A DNA stretch of 64,000 nucleotides from Actinomadura spongiicola (lineage in GTDB: Bacteria > Actinomycetota > Actinomycetes > Streptosporangiales > Streptosporangiaceae): positions 62,001 through 126,000 of the forward strand of contig NZ_QVNQ01000012.1 of NCBI RefSeq assembly GCF_003432485.1. The letters run 5' to 3'. Position 1 is the stretch's first letter. Each line of letters opens with the position of its first letter. Under the pieces are notes generated by a model. That model was not told the origin of the DNA and did no database searches. It saw only the letters and a program-made list of their open reading frames with translations. The translations under genes and the position numbers were made by a program. Of this stretch, positions 33,183-42,117 are shown one piece after another.

Positions 33183-34211
33183 GTGGAGCCCGTCGAAGCC
33201 CTGCGCCGCATCGCGTTCCTGTTGGAACGCGCTCACGAGCCGACCTACCGTGTCCGCGCTTTCCGCGCGGCCGCCGACCTCGTCGATCGGACGCCCGCCG
33301 ACGAACTCGCCGCCCGCGCCCGCGCGGGCACGCTGACCGCCCTCCCCGGCATCGGCAAGGTCACCGCCCTCGTGATCGAGGAGGCCCTGCGCGGCGAGAC
33401 CCCCGTCTACCTGCGCCGCCTGGAGGCCACCGAGGGCGAGCCCGTGGACGAGGCCACCGCCGCCCTCCGCGCCGCCCTGAAGGGCGACCTGCACACCCAC
33501 AGCGACTGGTCGGACGGCGGTTCCCCCATCAGGGAGATGGCGGAGACGGCGCGCGCCCTCGGCCACGAGTACATCGCCCTCACCGACCATTCACCGCGCC
33601 TCAAGGTCGCGAACGGCCTGAGCGCCGACCGCCTCCGCCGCCAGCTCGACGTCGTCGCCGAACTCAACGAGACCCTCGCGCCGTTCCGCGTCCTCACCGG
33701 CATCGAGGTCGACATCCTGGACGACGGCTCCCTCGACCAGGACCCCGCCCTCCTCGAACGCCTCGACATCGTCGTCGCCAGCGTCCACTCCAACCTCCGC
33801 ATGGACCGCGTCGCGATGACGGAGCGCATGGTCGCGGCCATCGCCAACCCCCGCGTCAACGTCCTCGGCCACTGCACCGGACGCATCGTCAAGGCGGGCG
33901 GCAAACGCGGCGGCCTGCGCCCCGAGTCCCAGTTCGACGCCGCCCTCGTCTTCGACGCCTGCGCCGCCTACGACGTCGCCGTCGAGATCAACTCACGCCC
34001 GGAACGCCTCGACCCGCCCAAACGCCTCCTCCGCCTCGCCGTCGAGGCGGGCTGCCGCTTCGCCATCGACTCCGACGCCCACGCCCCCGGCCAACTCGAC
34101 TGGCAACCTTTCGGCTGCGAACGAGCCGCCCGCTGCGCCGTCCCCGCCACCCAGATCGTCAACACCCTCCCCGCAGCCCCCCTCACCACCTGGTCCCACT
34201 CCAAGCTCTGA
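33183..34211 (+). CDS. PHP domain-containing protein with Pol beta-like HhH N-terminus (PolX-like, palm absent)
   Basis: 342 residues, GTG at 33183 chosen for GCGAGG just upstream. Residues about 1-90 form the 8-kDa helix-hairpin-helix module of family X polymerases (TALPGIGKVTALVIEEAL). Residues about 110-330 are a PHP phosphoesterase with metal ligands GDLHTHSDWSDG, LTDHSPR, IEVDIL, SVHSNL, GHCTGR and IDSDAHAP. The nucleotidyltransferase palm that would make it PolX is absent. Likely a DNA-end or repair phosphoesterase/exonuclease; substrate unproven. Confidence 0.88.
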   Translation: MEPVEALRRIAFLLERAHEPTYRVRAFRAAADLVDRTPADELAARARAGTLTALPGIGKVTALVIEEALRGETPVYLRRLEATEGEPVDEATAALRAALKGDLHTHSDWSDGGSPIREMAETARALGHEYIALTDHSPRLKVANGLSADRLRRQLDVVAELNETLAPFRVLTGIEVDILDDGSLDQDPALLERLDIVVASVHSNLRMDRVAMTERMVAAIANPRVNVLGHCTGRIVKAGGKRGGLRPESQFDAALVFDACAAYDVAVEINSRPERLDPPKRLLRLAVEAGCRFAIDSDAHAPGQLDWQPFGCERAARCAVPATQIVNTLPAAPLTTWSHSKL

Positions 34212-34254
34212 CCGTCGAGTCTTGAATGTCGCAGGTGGGGCGTACGGTCGGCGG

Positions 34255-34959
34255 GTGAATCGCACCGACCGGTTGTACGCCCTGGTGGAGGAGTTGCGCG
34301 CGTGTGCGCCGCGGCGGGTCAGCGCGCGGGAGTTGGCCGCGCGGTACGAGGTGAGCGTTCGGACGATCGAGCGTGACATCGGCGCGTTGCAGCAGGCCGG
34401 GGTGCCGATCTTCGCCGATGTGGGGCGCGGCGGCGGATACACCCTCGACAGGAGCCGGACGTTGCCGCCGCTGAACTTCACGCCCGCCGAGGCGGTGGCC
34501 GTCGCGATCACGCTGGCGCGGGCGGGCGGCTCGCCGTACTCGCGGGCCGCCCGCACCGCCCTGCACAAGATCGTCGCGGCGATGTCGGCGGACGACAGCG
34601 CGTCGGCGCGGGAGCTGGCCGAGCGCGTCCGGTTCCTGACGCCGGCCGGCGGGGGCGAGCCCGCGTCCGTGCCCGCCGTGTTGGAGGAGGCGATGTCGGC
34701 CCGGCGGGTCGTCCGGCTCCACTACGTCGCCGCGGACGGCGTGGAGACCCAACGCGACGTCGAACCCGTCGCGTTCACGGCCGTGTCGCTGTGGTGGTAC
34801 CTGATCGGCTGGTGCCGTCTCCGCGGTGAGGCCCGTGTCTTCCGCATCGACCGCGTTCGACGGGCCGCGCTGCTGGACGAGCCCGCGCCCGAACGCAGCT
34901 ACGAGGAGCTGGCCCAGCCCCCGTGCGAATTCGTGGTGCGCCCTCTCGAATTCGTCTGA
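34255..34959 (+). CDS. YafY-type HTH/WYL-domain transcriptional regulator
   Basis: 234 residues. N-terminal HTH_11-type winged helix (ARELAARYEVSVRTIERDI) is followed by DVGRGGGYTLDR, typical of YafY regulators. Residues about 145-215 form a WYL-type ligand-binding domain (RRVVRLHYVAADG then WWYLIGWCRLRGEARVFRID). GTG at 34255 is used. These proteins often regulate the adjacent gene, and the VOC protein follows 75 bases downstream, so that gene is a natural target. Confidence 0.9.
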   Translation: MNRTDRLYALVEELRACAPRRVSARELAARYEVSVRTIERDIGALQQAGVPIFADVGRGGGYTLDRSRTLPPLNFTPAEAVAVAITLARAGGSPYSRAARTALHKIVAAMSADDSASARELAERVRFLTPAGGGEPASVPAVLEEAMSARRVVRLHYVAADGVETQRDVEPVAFTAVSLWWYLIGWCRLRGEARVFRIDRVRRAALLDEPAPERSYEELAQPPCEFVVRPLEFV

Positions 34960-35034
34960 GAAATGCCGACAGGGGGCTGTCGCGGAGCGGGCCGATGCTG
35001 GTCGCGTACCGATTGAGCAGCAGAGGAGAGGGCC

Positions 35035-35409
35035 ATGACAGTTCCCGCGTTCAACACCGTCACGTGGTTCCAGGTCGGTGCCGACGCGCCGGAGAAGGCG
35101 CGGCGGTTCTACGGCGACATGTTCGGCTGGAAGTTCGCGGTGAACCCGGACGACGACGGCTACGACCTGATCAGCTACCCGGGGGCCGGGGAGCCGGCCG
35201 GCGGTATCGCCTACAGCGCGGACCCGTCCGAGAACCACGCGATGTTCTTGGTACTGGTCGAGGACGTCGACGCGGCCTGCGCGCAGACGGAGAAGCACGG
35301 CGGAAAGGTCGCCATGCCGACGGTGACCACGGGCAACGGCCTCACGTTCGCCTACCTGGAAGACCCGGCGGGTAACCGTTTCGGCGTGTTCACGCCTCCG
35401 GCGACCTGA
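35035..35409 (+). CDS. VOC (glyoxalase/bleomycin-resistance fold) family protein
   Basis: 124-residue single-domain protein of the vicinal oxygen chelate superfamily. It runs VTWFQVGADAPEKARRFYGDMFG and ends LEDPAGNRFGVFTP, typical for the group, with a metal-site-like His (ENHAMF) and Glu/Asp residues near the C-terminus. Specific substrate unknown. It is preceded by the WYL regulator and by a clear AGGAGAG RBS, and is followed at once by a bidirectional terminator. Confidence 0.88.
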   Translation: MTVPAFNTVTWFQVGADAPEKARRFYGDMFGWKFAVNPDDDGYDLISYPGAGEPAGGIAYSADPSENHAMFLVLVEDVDAACAQTEKHGGKVAMPTVTTGNGLTFAYLEDPAGNRFGVFTPPAT

Positions 35410-35417
35410 CAGGCCGA

Positions 35418-35443
35418 GGGCCCCGAGCGTGTGCTCGGGGCCC
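35418..35443. terminator. bidirectional terminator between VOC gene and aceE
   Basis: Perfect 11-bp stem GGGCCCCGAGC / GCTCGGGGCCC with GTGT loop, located between the two convergent genes and just past each stop. Confidence 0.75.
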
Positions 35444-35483
35444 GTCCGGGTGATCGCGGCCTACGCCTTCGCGGTCACCGGGA

Positions 35484-38273
35484 TCAGCTCTCCCCGCCGG
35501 TGTTGCTCTCCGGGCTGCCGGCGCCGCCCGCGAACACGTCGCCGACGTCCGCGTTCAGCCGGTAGCGCTCGATCGCCTGCTGCGGCGTCTCCGACTTGAT
35601 CTCGCCGTTGCGGGCCAGGCGGGTCAGGACCGCCAGGACGATCGACGCGGCGTCCACGTGGAAGAAGCGGCGGGCGGCGGCGCGGGTGTCGGAGAAACCG
35701 AAGCCGTCGGTGCCGAGCGTGGTGAAGTCGGCGCGCACCCAGGGTGCGATCTGGTCGGGTACGGCGCGCATGAAGTCCGACACGGCGACGATCGGCCCGG
35801 GGACGTTGTCGAGCCTGCGGGTGACGTACGGGACGCGCTGCTCGGTGTCCGGGTTGAGCAGGTTCCACTCGTCGCACTCGCGGGCCTCGCGGGCCAGTTC
35901 GTTCCACGAGGTCGCCGACCACACGTCCGCGGCGACGCCCCAGTCCTCGGCGAGGAGCCGCTGCGCCTCCAGGGCCCACCGGCCGCCGACGCCGGACGCC
36001 AGGATCTGCGCCCGGGGCACCTCGCCGTTGCCGGACGACACCTCGGGCGCGGCCTTGTACCGGTAGAGGCCCTTGAGGACGCCGTCGACGTCGAGGTCGT
36101 CGGGCTCGGGCGGCTGCTGGTACGGCTCGTTGTAGACGGTGAGGTAGTAGAAGACGTCCTCGCCGTTCGGGTGTTCCTCGGAGGTTCCGTACATACGGCG
36201 CAGCGCGTCCTGGACGATGTGCGCCAGCTCGAACGCCCACGTCGGGTCATAGTGGACACATGCCGGGTTCGTCGCGGCGAGCAGCGGGGAGTGGCCGTCG
36301 GCGTGCTGGAGGCCCTCACCGGTGAGGGTGGTGCGGCCCGCGGTGGCGCCGAGGAGGAATCCGCGGCCCATCTGGTCGCCGAGCGCCCACATCTGGTCGC
36401 CGGTCCGCTGGAACCCGAACATCGAGTAGAAGATGTAGACGGGGATCATGTGCTCGCCGTGGGTGGCGTACGCGGTGCCCGCGGCGATGGTGGACGCCAT
36501 CGACCCGGCCTCGCTGATGCCCTCGTGCAGCATCTGCCCGCTCTCGGACTCCTTGTAGGAGAGCAGGAGCTTGCGGTCGACGGCGTCGTAGGTCTGCCCG
36601 TGCGGCGAGTAGATCTTGGACGTGGGGAACAGCGAGTCCATGCCGAACGTGCGGTACTCGTCCGGGGCGATCGGCACGAACCGGGCGCCGATGTTCTCGT
36701 CCTTGATCAGATCCTTGAGCAGCCGGACGAACGCCATGGTCGTCGCGACGTTCTGCTTGCCGGACCCCTTCTTCAGCTCGCCGTAGACCGGGTCGCCGGG
36801 CAGCTTCAGCGGCTTGGCGCGGACCACCCGCTTCGGCAGGAACCCGCCGAGGGCCGCGCGGCGCTCCCGCATGTACTGGATCTCGTCGGAGTCCTCGCCC
36901 GGGTGGTAGTAGGGCGGCAGCGGCTCCTCCAGCGCCGAGTCGGGGATGTCCAGGTAGAGCCGGTCCCGGAACTCCTTCAGTTCGGCCTTGGTGAGCTTCT
37001 TCATCTGGTGGGTGGCGTTGCGGGCCTCGAAGTCGGAGCCGAGCGTCCAGCCCTTGATGGTGTGCGCGAGGATGACGGTCGGCTGCCCGACGTGCTCGCG
37101 GGCCGCCTTGAACGCCGCGTACACCTTGCGGTAGTCGTGCCCGCCGCGCGACAGCTTGCGCAGCTCGTCGTCCGACAGGTGCTGGACGATCCTGCGCAGC
37201 CGCGGGTCGGCGCCGAAGAACTTCTCCCGGATGTACGCGCCGGACTCGACGCTGAACGTCTGGAACTGGCCGTCCGGGGTGGTGTTCATCTGGTTGACCA
37301 GCACGCCGTCGACGTCCTGGGCGAGCAGCGGGTCCCAGTCACGGCCCCAGATGACCTTGATGACGTTCCAGCCGGCGCCGCGGAAGAACGACTCCAGCTC
37401 CTGGATGATCTTGCCGTTGCCGCGGACCGGTCCGTCCAACTGCTGCAGGTTGCAGTTGACGACGAAGGTGAGGTTGTCCAGCTCCTCGCGGGCGGCCAGG
37501 CCGATCGCGCCGAGCGACTCCGGCTCGGACATCTCGCCGTCGCCGAGGAACGCCCACACGTGCGACCGGGACGTGTCCTTGATCTTCCGGTTGTAGAGGT
37601 AACGGTTGAACCGCGCCTGGTACACCGAGTCGATCGCCGTCAGACCCATGGAGACCGTGGGGAACTCCCAGAAGTCCGGCATGAGCCGCGGGTGCGGGTA
37701 CGACGACAGCCCGCCGCCCGGATGCGAGTGCTCCTGCCGGAACCCGTCGAGCTTGTCGCCCGGCAGCCGTCCCTCCAGGTAGGCGCGGGCGTAGATGCCC
37801 GGCGAGGCGTGGCCCTGGATGAAGACCTGGTCACCGGACTCGCCGTGGTCCTTGCCGCGGAAGAAGTGGTTGAAGCCGACCTCGTACAGCGAGGCGGCGG
37901 ACGCGTAGGTGGCGATGTGCCCGCCGACCCCGATGTCGGGACGGTTCGCCCGCGACACCATGATCGCGGCGTTCCACCGGATATAGGCGCGGATGCGCCG
38001 TTCCACGTGCTCGTCGCCGGGGAACCAGGGTTCGTGCTCCGGCGGGATCGTGTTGATGAAGTCGGTGCTGCGCAGGCTGGGCACGCCGACCTGTAGCTCC
38101 CGGGCCCTCTCCAGGAGCCGGAGCATCACGTAGCGCGCCCTGCCACGGCCCTCGGTCTTGATGACCGTGTCCAGCGACTCCAGCCACTCCCGGGTCTCGT
38201 CCGGGTTGATGTCGGGCAGCTGGCTCGGCAGGCCGTCGCTGATGATCGAAAAGCGTTGACGTCCGGAAGCCAC
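35484..38273 (-). CDS. aceE: pyruvate dehydrogenase E1 component, homodimeric type
   Basis: Thiamine-diphosphate enzyme that decarboxylates pyruvate and acetylates the lipoyl E2. 929 residues. GTG at 38273 is chosen since GAGGGGAC precedes it; the frame runs further upstream without family similarity. Motifs: WNAAIMVSRANRPDIGVGGH, the ThDP site GDGEMSEPESLGAIGLA then NCNLQQLDGPVRGNG, and the transketolase central domain EGISEAGSMASTIAAGTAYA. Length matches AceE (about 890-930). Convergent with the VOC gene. Confidence 0.95.
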   Translation of the reverse strand: MASGRQRFSIISDGLPSQLPDINPDETREWLESLDTVIKTEGRGRARYVMLRLLERARELQVGVPSLRSTDFINTIPPEHEPWFPGDEHVERRIRAYIRWNAAIMVSRANRPDIGVGGHIATYASAASLYEVGFNHFFRGKDHGESGDQVFIQGHASPGIYARAYLEGRLPGDKLDGFRQEHSHPGGGLSSYPHPRLMPDFWEFPTVSMGLTAIDSVYQARFNRYLYNRKIKDTSRSHVWAFLGDGEMSEPESLGAIGLAAREELDNLTFVVNCNLQQLDGPVRGNGKIIQELESFFRGAGWNVIKVIWGRDWDPLLAQDVDGVLVNQMNTTPDGQFQTFSVESGAYIREKFFGADPRLRRIVQHLSDDELRKLSRGGHDYRKVYAAFKAAREHVGQPTVILAHTIKGWTLGSDFEARNATHQMKKLTKAELKEFRDRLYLDIPDSALEEPLPPYYHPGEDSDEIQYMRERRAALGGFLPKRVVRAKPLKLPGDPVYGELKKGSGKQNVATTMAFVRLLKDLIKDENIGARFVPIAPDEYRTFGMDSLFPTSKIYSPHGQTYDAVDRKLLLSYKESESGQMLHEGISEAGSMASTIAAGTAYATHGEHMIPVYIFYSMFGFQRTGDQMWALGDQMGRGFLLGATAGRTTLTGEGLQHADGHSPLLAATNPACVHYDPTWAFELAHIVQDALRRMYGTSEEHPNGEDVFYYLTVYNEPYQQPPEPDDLDVDGVLKGLYRYKAAPEVSSGNGEVPRAQILASGVGGRWALEAQRLLAEDWGVAADVWSATSWNELAREARECDEWNLLNPDTEQRVPYVTRRLDNVPGPIVAVSDFMRAVPDQIAPWVRADFTTLGTDGFGFSDTRAAARRFFHVDAASIVLAVLTRLARNGEIKSETPQQAIERYRLNADVGDVFAGGAGSPESNTGGES

Positions 38274-38625
38274 GGGGTCCCCTCTGTCCTTGCCGTCCTT
38301 GCTGGTGAGACCGGTGCCGCCAGGAGGGAGGCCGCCGGTCACCGGCCGACTGTTCGTCGCCTCGGTCTGTGATCCATCGTCGCCGTTAACGACGGCTAAC
38401 GCATCTCTACCAGTCGGTAACCATTGTCCCCGGTGTCACCGGGTACCGCCCCCTGCGGCGCCGTCGTCACGGGCTCTTGCCACGGCCGTCGTCGTGGGCC
38501 GCTTTTTCACGTGTCGGGAAGATTCCCCTCGACGGGGTGAGGGGAACGTATGAGGCTGGGAACATACGGCACCACGTGCCCGGCACGGTCCGTCCAGGTG
38601 ACGGACGTACGAGCTTGGGGGAGTG
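38274..38625. promoter_or_regulatory. aceE-DUF1918 divergent intergenic region
   Basis: 352 bases between divergent aceE and DUF1918. Notable are GTTAACGACGGCTAAC at about 38385-38400 and the 15-base palindrome CCCGGTGTCACCGGG at 38429-38443, an operator-like element for aceE (inference). I see no gene. Confidence 0.4.
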
Positions 38626-38829
38626 ATGAACGGACAGGTCGGAGACCGGCTGCACGTTCACGGCAACGTCGTGGGCCAGCCGGACCGGATAGGAGAGATC
38701 GTCGAAGTGCGCGGCCCGGACGGCGGGCCGCCGTACGTGGTCCGCTTCGCCGACGACCATGAGGCGCTGGTCTACCCGGGACCGGACGCGGTGATCGAGC
38801 CCGGGGAGCGGATGAGCCACCAGAGCTGA
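38626..38829 (+). CDS. DUF1918 domain-containing protein
   Basis: 67-residue small protein with the DUF1918 beta-barrel: GDRLHVHGNVVGQPDRIGEI followed by PPYVVRFADDHEALVYPGPD. Function unknown, common in actinomycetes. GTG at 38623 is directly followed by ATG at 38626; GGGGGAG lies directly before both, and I take the ATG. Confidence 0.85.
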   Translation: MNGQVGDRLHVHGNVVGQPDRIGEIVEVRGPDGGPPYVVRFADDHEALVYPGPDAVIEPGERMSHQS

Positions 38830-38886
38830 GGCGCGTCCGGGGATTTCGGATGCGTCCGGGCCTCCGTATCGGGTACACACGGGATC

Positions 38887-39294
38887 ATGGAGAGCACCGT
38901 GGTCCAGGTGACCACCGGTACACGCGAGGTCGTGCACGACATCACGGCCGAGTGCGAGGAGTTCGCCGCGTCGGCGGGCGGCGACGGGTTGCTGCACGTC
39001 TTCGTCCCGCACGCCACCGCCGGTGTGGCGATCCTCGAACTGGGGTCCGGCAGCGACGACGACCTGCTCGCGGCGCTGGGCGACCTGCTTCCGGCCGACG
39101 ACCGCTGGCGGCACGCCCACGGATCGCGGGGGCACGGCCGTTCGCACGTCATGCCCGCTCTCGTCCCACCGTTCGCGACGCTCCCGGTCGTCGGCGGACG
39201 GCTCGCGCTGGGCACCTGGCAGTCGGTGGCCCTGGTCGATCTCAACGTCGACAACCCCGATCGCCAGGTCAGGTTGTCCTTCGTCAAAGGATGA
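38887..39294 (+). CDS. YjbQ/UPF0047 family secondary thiamine-phosphate synthase-like enzyme
   Basis: 135-residue soluble protein. Motifs fit the YjbQ family: LLHVFVPHATAGVAILE with a His, then the HAHGSRGHGRSHVMPAL metal-like His cluster, and LGTWQSVALVDLN at the end. Members were shown in vitro to have weak thiamine-phosphate synthase activity, but their real role is unsettled. ATG start 57 bases after DUF1918. Confidence 0.88.
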   Translation: MESTVVQVTTGTREVVHDITAECEEFAASAGGDGLLHVFVPHATAGVAILELGSGSDDDLLAALGDLLPADDRWRHAHGSRGHGRSHVMPALVPPFATLPVVGGRLALGTWQSVALVDLNVDNPDRQVRLSFVKG

Positions 39295-39509
39295 CCCCGA
39301 AGGTGTCACCCTACGTGAGCATTCCATGACGGTGATTGTCGTAATCGGGCCAATGAGGCCACCAAAAGCCGGGAAGACACTTGCGCTAGGGGCCCTCACT
39401 TGTGTGGACTGTCCCGCAAACACCGCACGGGTGCGGGCGGGCCACCCGGCCCGGGGGCCGGAGAGCACGCGCACGACACCGTGCGGACGACGACAATGGG
39501 AGGACTTTC

Positions 39510-39938
39510 GTGAGCGCGACCGCGGGTCAGGCGCAGTCTGAGCGCAGCCTGGCCGAACGGCTCGGCCTGAAGGCGGGCCAGGTGGTGCAGGAGATCGGCT
39601 ACGACGACGACGTCGACGAGGATCTCCGGGAATCCGTCGAGGCCGTCACGGGGAACGAGCTGGTCGACGAGGACTACGACGACGTCGCCGACGTCGTGCT
39701 GCTGTGGTGGCGCGAGGACGACGGCGACCTGTTCGAAGGCCTGACCGACGCGATGATCCCCCTTGCCGGTGGCGGCGACATCTGGCTACTGACGCCCAAG
39801 GCGGGCCGGGACGGCCACGTGGAGCCCAGCGACATCGGCGAGGCCGCCCAGACGGCCGGCCTGTCGCAGACCAGCAGCGTCAGCGCGGCGAAGGAGTGGT
39901 CCGGGACGCGACTGGTCGCACCCAAGGTCCGCAAGTAG
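39510..39938 (+). CDS. DUF3052 domain-containing protein
   Basis: 142-residue acidic protein, DUF3052: RLGLKAGQVVQEIGYDDDVD, then DVVLLWWREDDGDLFEGLTD and WSGTRLVAP at the end. GTG at 39510 has GGGAGGA five bases before it. Function unknown. In Streptomyces a homologue is found close to aceE and a peroxiredoxin, the same setting as here. Confidence 0.9.
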   Translation: MSATAGQAQSERSLAERLGLKAGQVVQEIGYDDDVDEDLRESVEAVTGNELVDEDYDDVADVVLLWWREDDGDLFEGLTDAMIPLAGGGDIWLLTPKAGRDGHVEPSDIGEAAQTAGLSQTSSVSAAKEWSGTRLVAPKVRK

Positions 39939-39950
39939 CGCGGACGTCCA

Positions 39951-39975
39951 CGGCGCCCCGGTCCGGCGGGCGCCG
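39951..39975 (+). terminator. terminator-like hairpin after DUF3052
   Basis: 8-bp stem CGGCGCCC / GGGCGCCG with a nine-base loop starting 13 bases after the stop. Confidence 0.5.
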
Positions 39976-40052
39976 CGGGAACGTATGGACCGGGCCCGTC
40001 GCCCACGACCGTGGGGGCGGGTACGTCCCTGCCGTCGGTGGGGCCGAGAATC

Positions 40053-40541
40053 ATGGGAGAGGCTTTGGCGCTTGAGGTGGGCGACGGCGCACCCGACTTC
40101 GAACTGAAGGACCACCACGGCACTCCGGTGAGGCTGTCGGACTACCGGGCGGGCGGACAGGGCAGGAATGTCGTCCTGGTGTTCTACCCGCTGGCGTTCA
40201 GCGGCGTCTGCACGGGCGAGCTGTGCCAGATCCGGGACGAGCTGTCCACGCTGGACGGCGGTTCCGGTGACAAGGCGCAGGTGCTCGCCGTGTCGGTCGA
40301 CTCGATGTTCACGCTGCGCGCCTGGGCCGACCAGGAGAAGTACCAGTTCCCGCTGCTGTCGGACTTCTGGCCGCACGGTGGGACGGCACGACGCTACGGC
40401 GTGTTCGACGAGGACAGGGGCGTCGCCCTGCGCGGCACCTTCATCATCGACACCGAGGGCGTGGTCCGGTGGAAGGTCGTGAACGCGATCCCGGACGCAC
40501 GCGACATCGGCGAGTACCGTAAGGCGCTCGCCGATCTCTGA
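40053..40541 (+). CDS. peroxiredoxin (AhpE/BCP-like)
   Basis: Thiol peroxidase of 162 residues reducing hydrogen or organic peroxides in the cytoplasm. APDFELKDHHGTPVRLSDYR and FYPLAFSGVCTGELCQIRDE carry the peroxidatic Cys with the Pro/Thr neighbourhood and a second Cys four residues on. ATG at 40053 lacks a good RBS. A TTG at 40065, giving the familiar start ALEVGD, has GGGAGAGG in front and may be the true start. Confidence 0.88.
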   Translation: MGEALALEVGDGAPDFELKDHHGTPVRLSDYRAGGQGRNVVLVFYPLAFSGVCTGELCQIRDELSTLDGGSGDKAQVLAVSVDSMFTLRAWADQEKYQFPLLSDFWPHGGTARRYGVFDEDRGVALRGTFIIDTEGVVRWKVVNAIPDARDIGEYRKALADL

Positions 40542-40592
40542 GTGAACGGGCCGGTTGGGCACTCCGGTCGGCCCCCGCACCCTGGAGGTGTG

Positions 40593-40943
40593 ATGCCCTG
40601 CTTCCGTTGCGGGGCGCGGCAGACCGATCCCGTGCGCGGCGTGAGCCTGTGGAAGCGCGGGGTCCGGGCGGACCGCCAGATCCTGATCTGCCCCGGCTGC
40701 CAGTCCGCCCACGACTGGGCGGACGATCTCGACCGATGCGCGGCGTGCGGATCCGTCGCGCTGGTGTGCCGGCTCGGCGAGGTCGAGTGCCGCGACTGCG
40801 GCCACACGCGCGAGGCCATCCCCGCCGACCTCGTGCGTTCGGGCACCGCGCCCGCCGCGCCGCCCGCGTCCGGCGACAGCGACCTGTCCGAGGAGGTGGC
40901 CGCGGCGCTGAACCGCGTCCTGCGCCGGGGCCGCGCCACCTGA
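40593..40943 (+). CDS. zinc-ribbon protein
   Basis: 116 residues with three or four CxxC knuckles: PCFRCGARQ, LICPGCQSA, RCAACGSV and ECRDCGHTR, enough for two zinc ribbons. A disordered Ala/Pro stretch leads to a short C-terminal helix. The ATG has CTGGAGGT seven bases before it. No catalytic motif, so probably a nucleic-acid- or protein-binding adaptor. Follows the peroxiredoxin gene by 51 bases and may be cotranscribed. Confidence 0.8.
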   Translation: MPCFRCGARQTDPVRGVSLWKRGVRADRQILICPGCQSAHDWADDLDRCAACGSVALVCRLGEVECRDCGHTREAIPADLVRSGTAPAAPPASGDSDLSEEVAAALNRVLRRGRAT

Positions 40944-41057
40944 CCGTGGCATATCCCTGACGGAGGGAGGCACGGCCGTGTTCGGCTACGCCCGCACCGC
41001 CATGGCCGGGACAATTCAGCCTTGACGTGGCATTTTGCCTGCTGCCACGCTGCGCGG

Positions 41058-42116
41058 ATGCCGATCGTGTTGTTGCGCCTGGTCAACCGGATCACCCGGC
41101 GTTCCTGGCGGGCGCCCGCGCTGGTGCTTCTCGGAGCGTTCGTCGCGGGCTGGCTGCTGATCGTGGTGTTCGAGGAGCCCGGCGCCGACCTCAAACGGCC
41201 GGACGAGTACCTCTGGTACTTCCTCGTCAGCGGCACCACCACCGGCTACGGCGACCTGTCCCCGACGACGGTCGGCGGACGGATCGGCGGCGTGATCGTC
41301 ATCGTGGCCGGGCTGACCGCCGGCCTGGTGATGTTCGCCGAGCTGACGCTCTGGATGGGGAGAGGACGGACGATGAGGGCCAACGGCCAGGCGCGGCTGC
41401 ACAGACGGCGGCACCTCGTGATGATCGGCTACGACAGGGAGCGGCTGCGGGCCGTCATCGGCCAGCTCCGCGCCGACCCGGAGTTCGCCGGGACGCCCGT
41501 CGCCGCGATCTTCTGGCCGGGGGAGCTGACGGGCGAGAACCCCGACCCCGACCTGTACGACGTGGTCGCCTACGACGAGACCGCGTACGAGCGGGCGTGC
41601 CTGGAGGCGGCCCGCACCGCCGTGGTCGTCGGCCGCACCGACGACGAGACCGTCCGGGTGATGCTCGGGGTGGCGGCGTACCTGCGGCGGAAGGGCGAGA
41701 CGTCCGTCCATCTCCTGGCCGGTCTCCATGACGGCGTCCGCCGCGGGGAGATCACCGAGGCGCTCGAACTGATCAGCCGGGACATCGAGACCGTCGACGT
41801 CGACGACCCCGCCGTCATCGCGGTCGCGGTCCGCAACCCCGGCGTCGCGTCGATCTACCACAACCTGGCCAGCACGCTCGACACCGACGGGACCCTCTAC
41901 CGGGTGGACGTCCCGGACGACGCGGGCGAGTGGTCCCGCATCGACCTCTCGGTCTTCCTCCTGCACCGTGGCAGCACGTTGCTGGCCGTCGGCGAGTCGC
42001 ACCGTCCGAACGCCCGGTTCCGGCTCACCCTCGAACCGGACGAGAAGATCCGCGGCGGCCAGTCTCTGGCGGTGGTGGCCCCGGCCCGCCCCGACATCCC
42101 CTGGCACGACCTGTAG
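41058..42116 (+). CDS. two-transmembrane potassium channel with RCK-like domain
   Basis: 352 residues, ATG at 41058. TM1 about 17-37 (APALVLLGAFVAGWLLIVVF), the pore loop with filter TTTGYGDLS, TM2 about 80-103 (GVIVIVAGLTAGLVMFAELTL), then a cytoplasmic RCK/TrkA-N-like region from about 120. The usual dinucleotide motif GxGxxG is replaced by MIGYDRERLR, so the gating domain may not bind NAD(P). Likely K+-selective by its filter. A possible TTGACG -35 lies at about 41031. Confidence 0.88.
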   Translation: MPIVLLRLVNRITRRSWRAPALVLLGAFVAGWLLIVVFEEPGADLKRPDEYLWYFLVSGTTTGYGDLSPTTVGGRIGGVIVIVAGLTAGLVMFAELTLWMGRGRTMRANGQARLHRRRHLVMIGYDRERLRAVIGQLRADPEFAGTPVAAIFWPGELTGENPDPDLYDVVAYDETAYERACLEAARTAVVVGRTDDETVRVMLGVAAYLRRKGETSVHLLAGLHDGVRRGEITEALELISRDIETVDVDDPAVIAVAVRNPGVASIYHNLASTLDTDGTLYRVDVPDDAGEWSRIDLSVFLLHRGSTLLAVGESHRPNARFRLTLEPDEKIRGGQSLAVVAPARPDIPWHDL

Positions 42117-42117
42117 C

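Noticed and set aside
40542..40592. Possible small RNA or tRNA between peroxiredoxin and zinc ribbon
   Set aside because: GGCC-rich short repeats do not form a cloverleaf; the bases are better explained as the RBS region of the zinc-ribbon gene.
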